Of a stretch of 51,951 bases of DNA, positions 51,387 to 51,951 are shown piece by piece (positions within the stretch are counted from its first letter, which is position 1; every line of letters starts with the position of its first letter). The stretch lies in assembly GCA_902762655.1 (NCBI GenBank), contig CACWOZ010000010.1, forward strand, positions 1-51,951, given 5' to 3'. The translations under genes were made by a program, and so were the position numbers. This DNA comes from an uncultured Bacteroidia bacterium (lineage in GTDB: Bacteria; Bacteroidota; Bacteroidia; Bacteroidales; UBA932). The notes beneath the pieces are model-generated. The model worked only from the letters and a program-made list of their open reading frames with translations. It ran no database searches and was not told the origin of the DNA.

Positions 51387-51951
51387 TCAATTACATCGAA
51401 TTCGAGGCAATTGAGAGAGAGGCGGGCCTTAACAGTTTTGTCTTGACTCCTAAGAGATGGGTAGAACAAACCGCCGCCAAGGGGATTGTGACCAAACAGG
51501 GGCGCTATGCAGCGACTTTTGCTCACCAAGACATAGCGTTTGAGTTCGCTTCCTGGATTTCACCAGAATTTAAACTGTACATCGTAAAGGACTATCAGCG
51601 CTTAAAGTCGGAGGAGAATAGCCGTTTGTCCCTTGGATGGAATTTGAATCGAGAGCTGACCAAGATAAATTATAAAATCCATACGGATGCCATCAAGGAG
51701 CACCTGGTTCCAGAAGATATATCTACAAGGGCTCAGTTTTTCATCTACGCCAATGAGGCCGATGTATTAAATGTTGCGCTGTTTGGGAAGACTGCCAAAA
51801 TGTGGCGTGATGAGAATCCATCTTCTAAAGGGAACATTAGGGATGATGCTTCATTGAGAGAGCTTATTGTGCTCGTGAATCTGGAGAGTATGAATGCCGA
51901 ACTAATTAAACTCGGCCTTTCGCGTTCAGAACGTGCTATTCGCCTCAACAA
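51353..51951 (+). CDS. KilA-N domain protein, 5'-truncated and running off the window
   Basis: An open plus-strand frame without a start codon that continues past the window end. It reads LGLWERFHNPDFNYIEFEAI, then EAGLNSFVLTPKRW, KGIVTKQGRYAATFAHQDIA, FEFASWISPEFKLYIVKDYQ, RLKSEENSRLSLGWNLNREL, INYKIHTDAIKEHLVP and EADVLNVALFGKTAKMWRDE. This is the KilA-N domain of phage-derived and stand-alone Bacteroidota proteins, beginning at the LGLWE block. The first 50-60 residues are missing where the ISAon1-type fragment abuts (about 51350). It is probably inactive, unless an alternative start is used. Local composition is AT-richer than the core genes. Confidence 0.8.

Noticed and set aside
1-51951. 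CRISPR array, rRNA genes or a complete prophage
   Set aside because: No regularly spaced repeats, no rRNA core sequences and no run of phage structural genes were seen; KilA-N alone does not indicate a prophage.

Overview
The window looks like a chromosomal segment of a Bacteroidales (Bacteroidota) bacterium of moderate GC content. The evidence is consistent. Many genes and tRNAs are preceded by the Bacteroidota -7 element TAnnTTTG, sometimes with TTTG 18-20 nt upstream. Start codons usually lack a Shine-Dalgarno sequence. The gene families are typical of the order: OMP_b-brl-type TonB receptor, golvesin-domain amidase-like protein, TraN conjugation protein, ISAon1-type transposase, GH31 and GH106 enzymes, and TonB-tail lipoproteins.

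Positions 1-45000 are mostly ordinary core genome in tightly packed operons. In order they hold: tRNA-Phe; an OmpA-type lipoprotein followed by a strongly degenerate PriA homologue; a TonB-tail lipoprotein; NamZ (DUF1343) with phosphoglucosamine mutase; tRNA-Glu with rpmE2; a small membrane protein, DPP-IV-type peptidase, M20 dipeptidase and GH31 glycosidase; pgi; a GDPD lipoprotein; PspC; a GH106-like enzyme; an M28 homologue that has lost most metal ligands; a TPR protein, YycJ-type MBL hydrolase, MsbA-like ABC exporter, VanZ and amidase-like protein, then aspA; manC; two tRNA-Lys; nadE; fabZ with an acyl-ACP thioesterase; rfbB with glpA, a very short glpB, and glpC; an SBF transporter; a TonB-dependent receptor with a HAD lipoprotein; and a heavy-metal P-type ATPase. 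Four convergent gene pairs meet with stop codons overlapping or one base apart.

Positions 45000-51951 are accessory and look like a mobile-element scar zone. A DUF2795 gene is followed by an AT-rich insert with a four-helix membrane protein and a second, degraded copy of the DUF2795 3' end. Next come a traN (DUF4138) remnant of a conjugative element, an intact lipoprotein module, an unidentified gene tail, an ISAon1-type transposase fragment, and a 5'-truncated KilA-N gene that runs off the window.

The intact module is the most unusual content. A 791-residue lipoprotein joins an amino-acid-type (LivJ-like) periplasmic binding domain to a legumain-like (C13) asparaginyl endopeptidase whose catalytic His/Cys and P1-Asn pocket residues can be matched by eye. 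It overlaps the gene of a BMP/PnrA-type binding lipoprotein, and a DUF3380 N-acetylmuramidase lipoprotein is divergent to the pair. No ABC permease or ATPase is nearby, so the binding domains are probably sensors or targeting domains rather than transport components; that is inference.

All family assignments come from reading motifs by eye, and no database search was run. Residue numbers refer to the start codon chosen for each gene.
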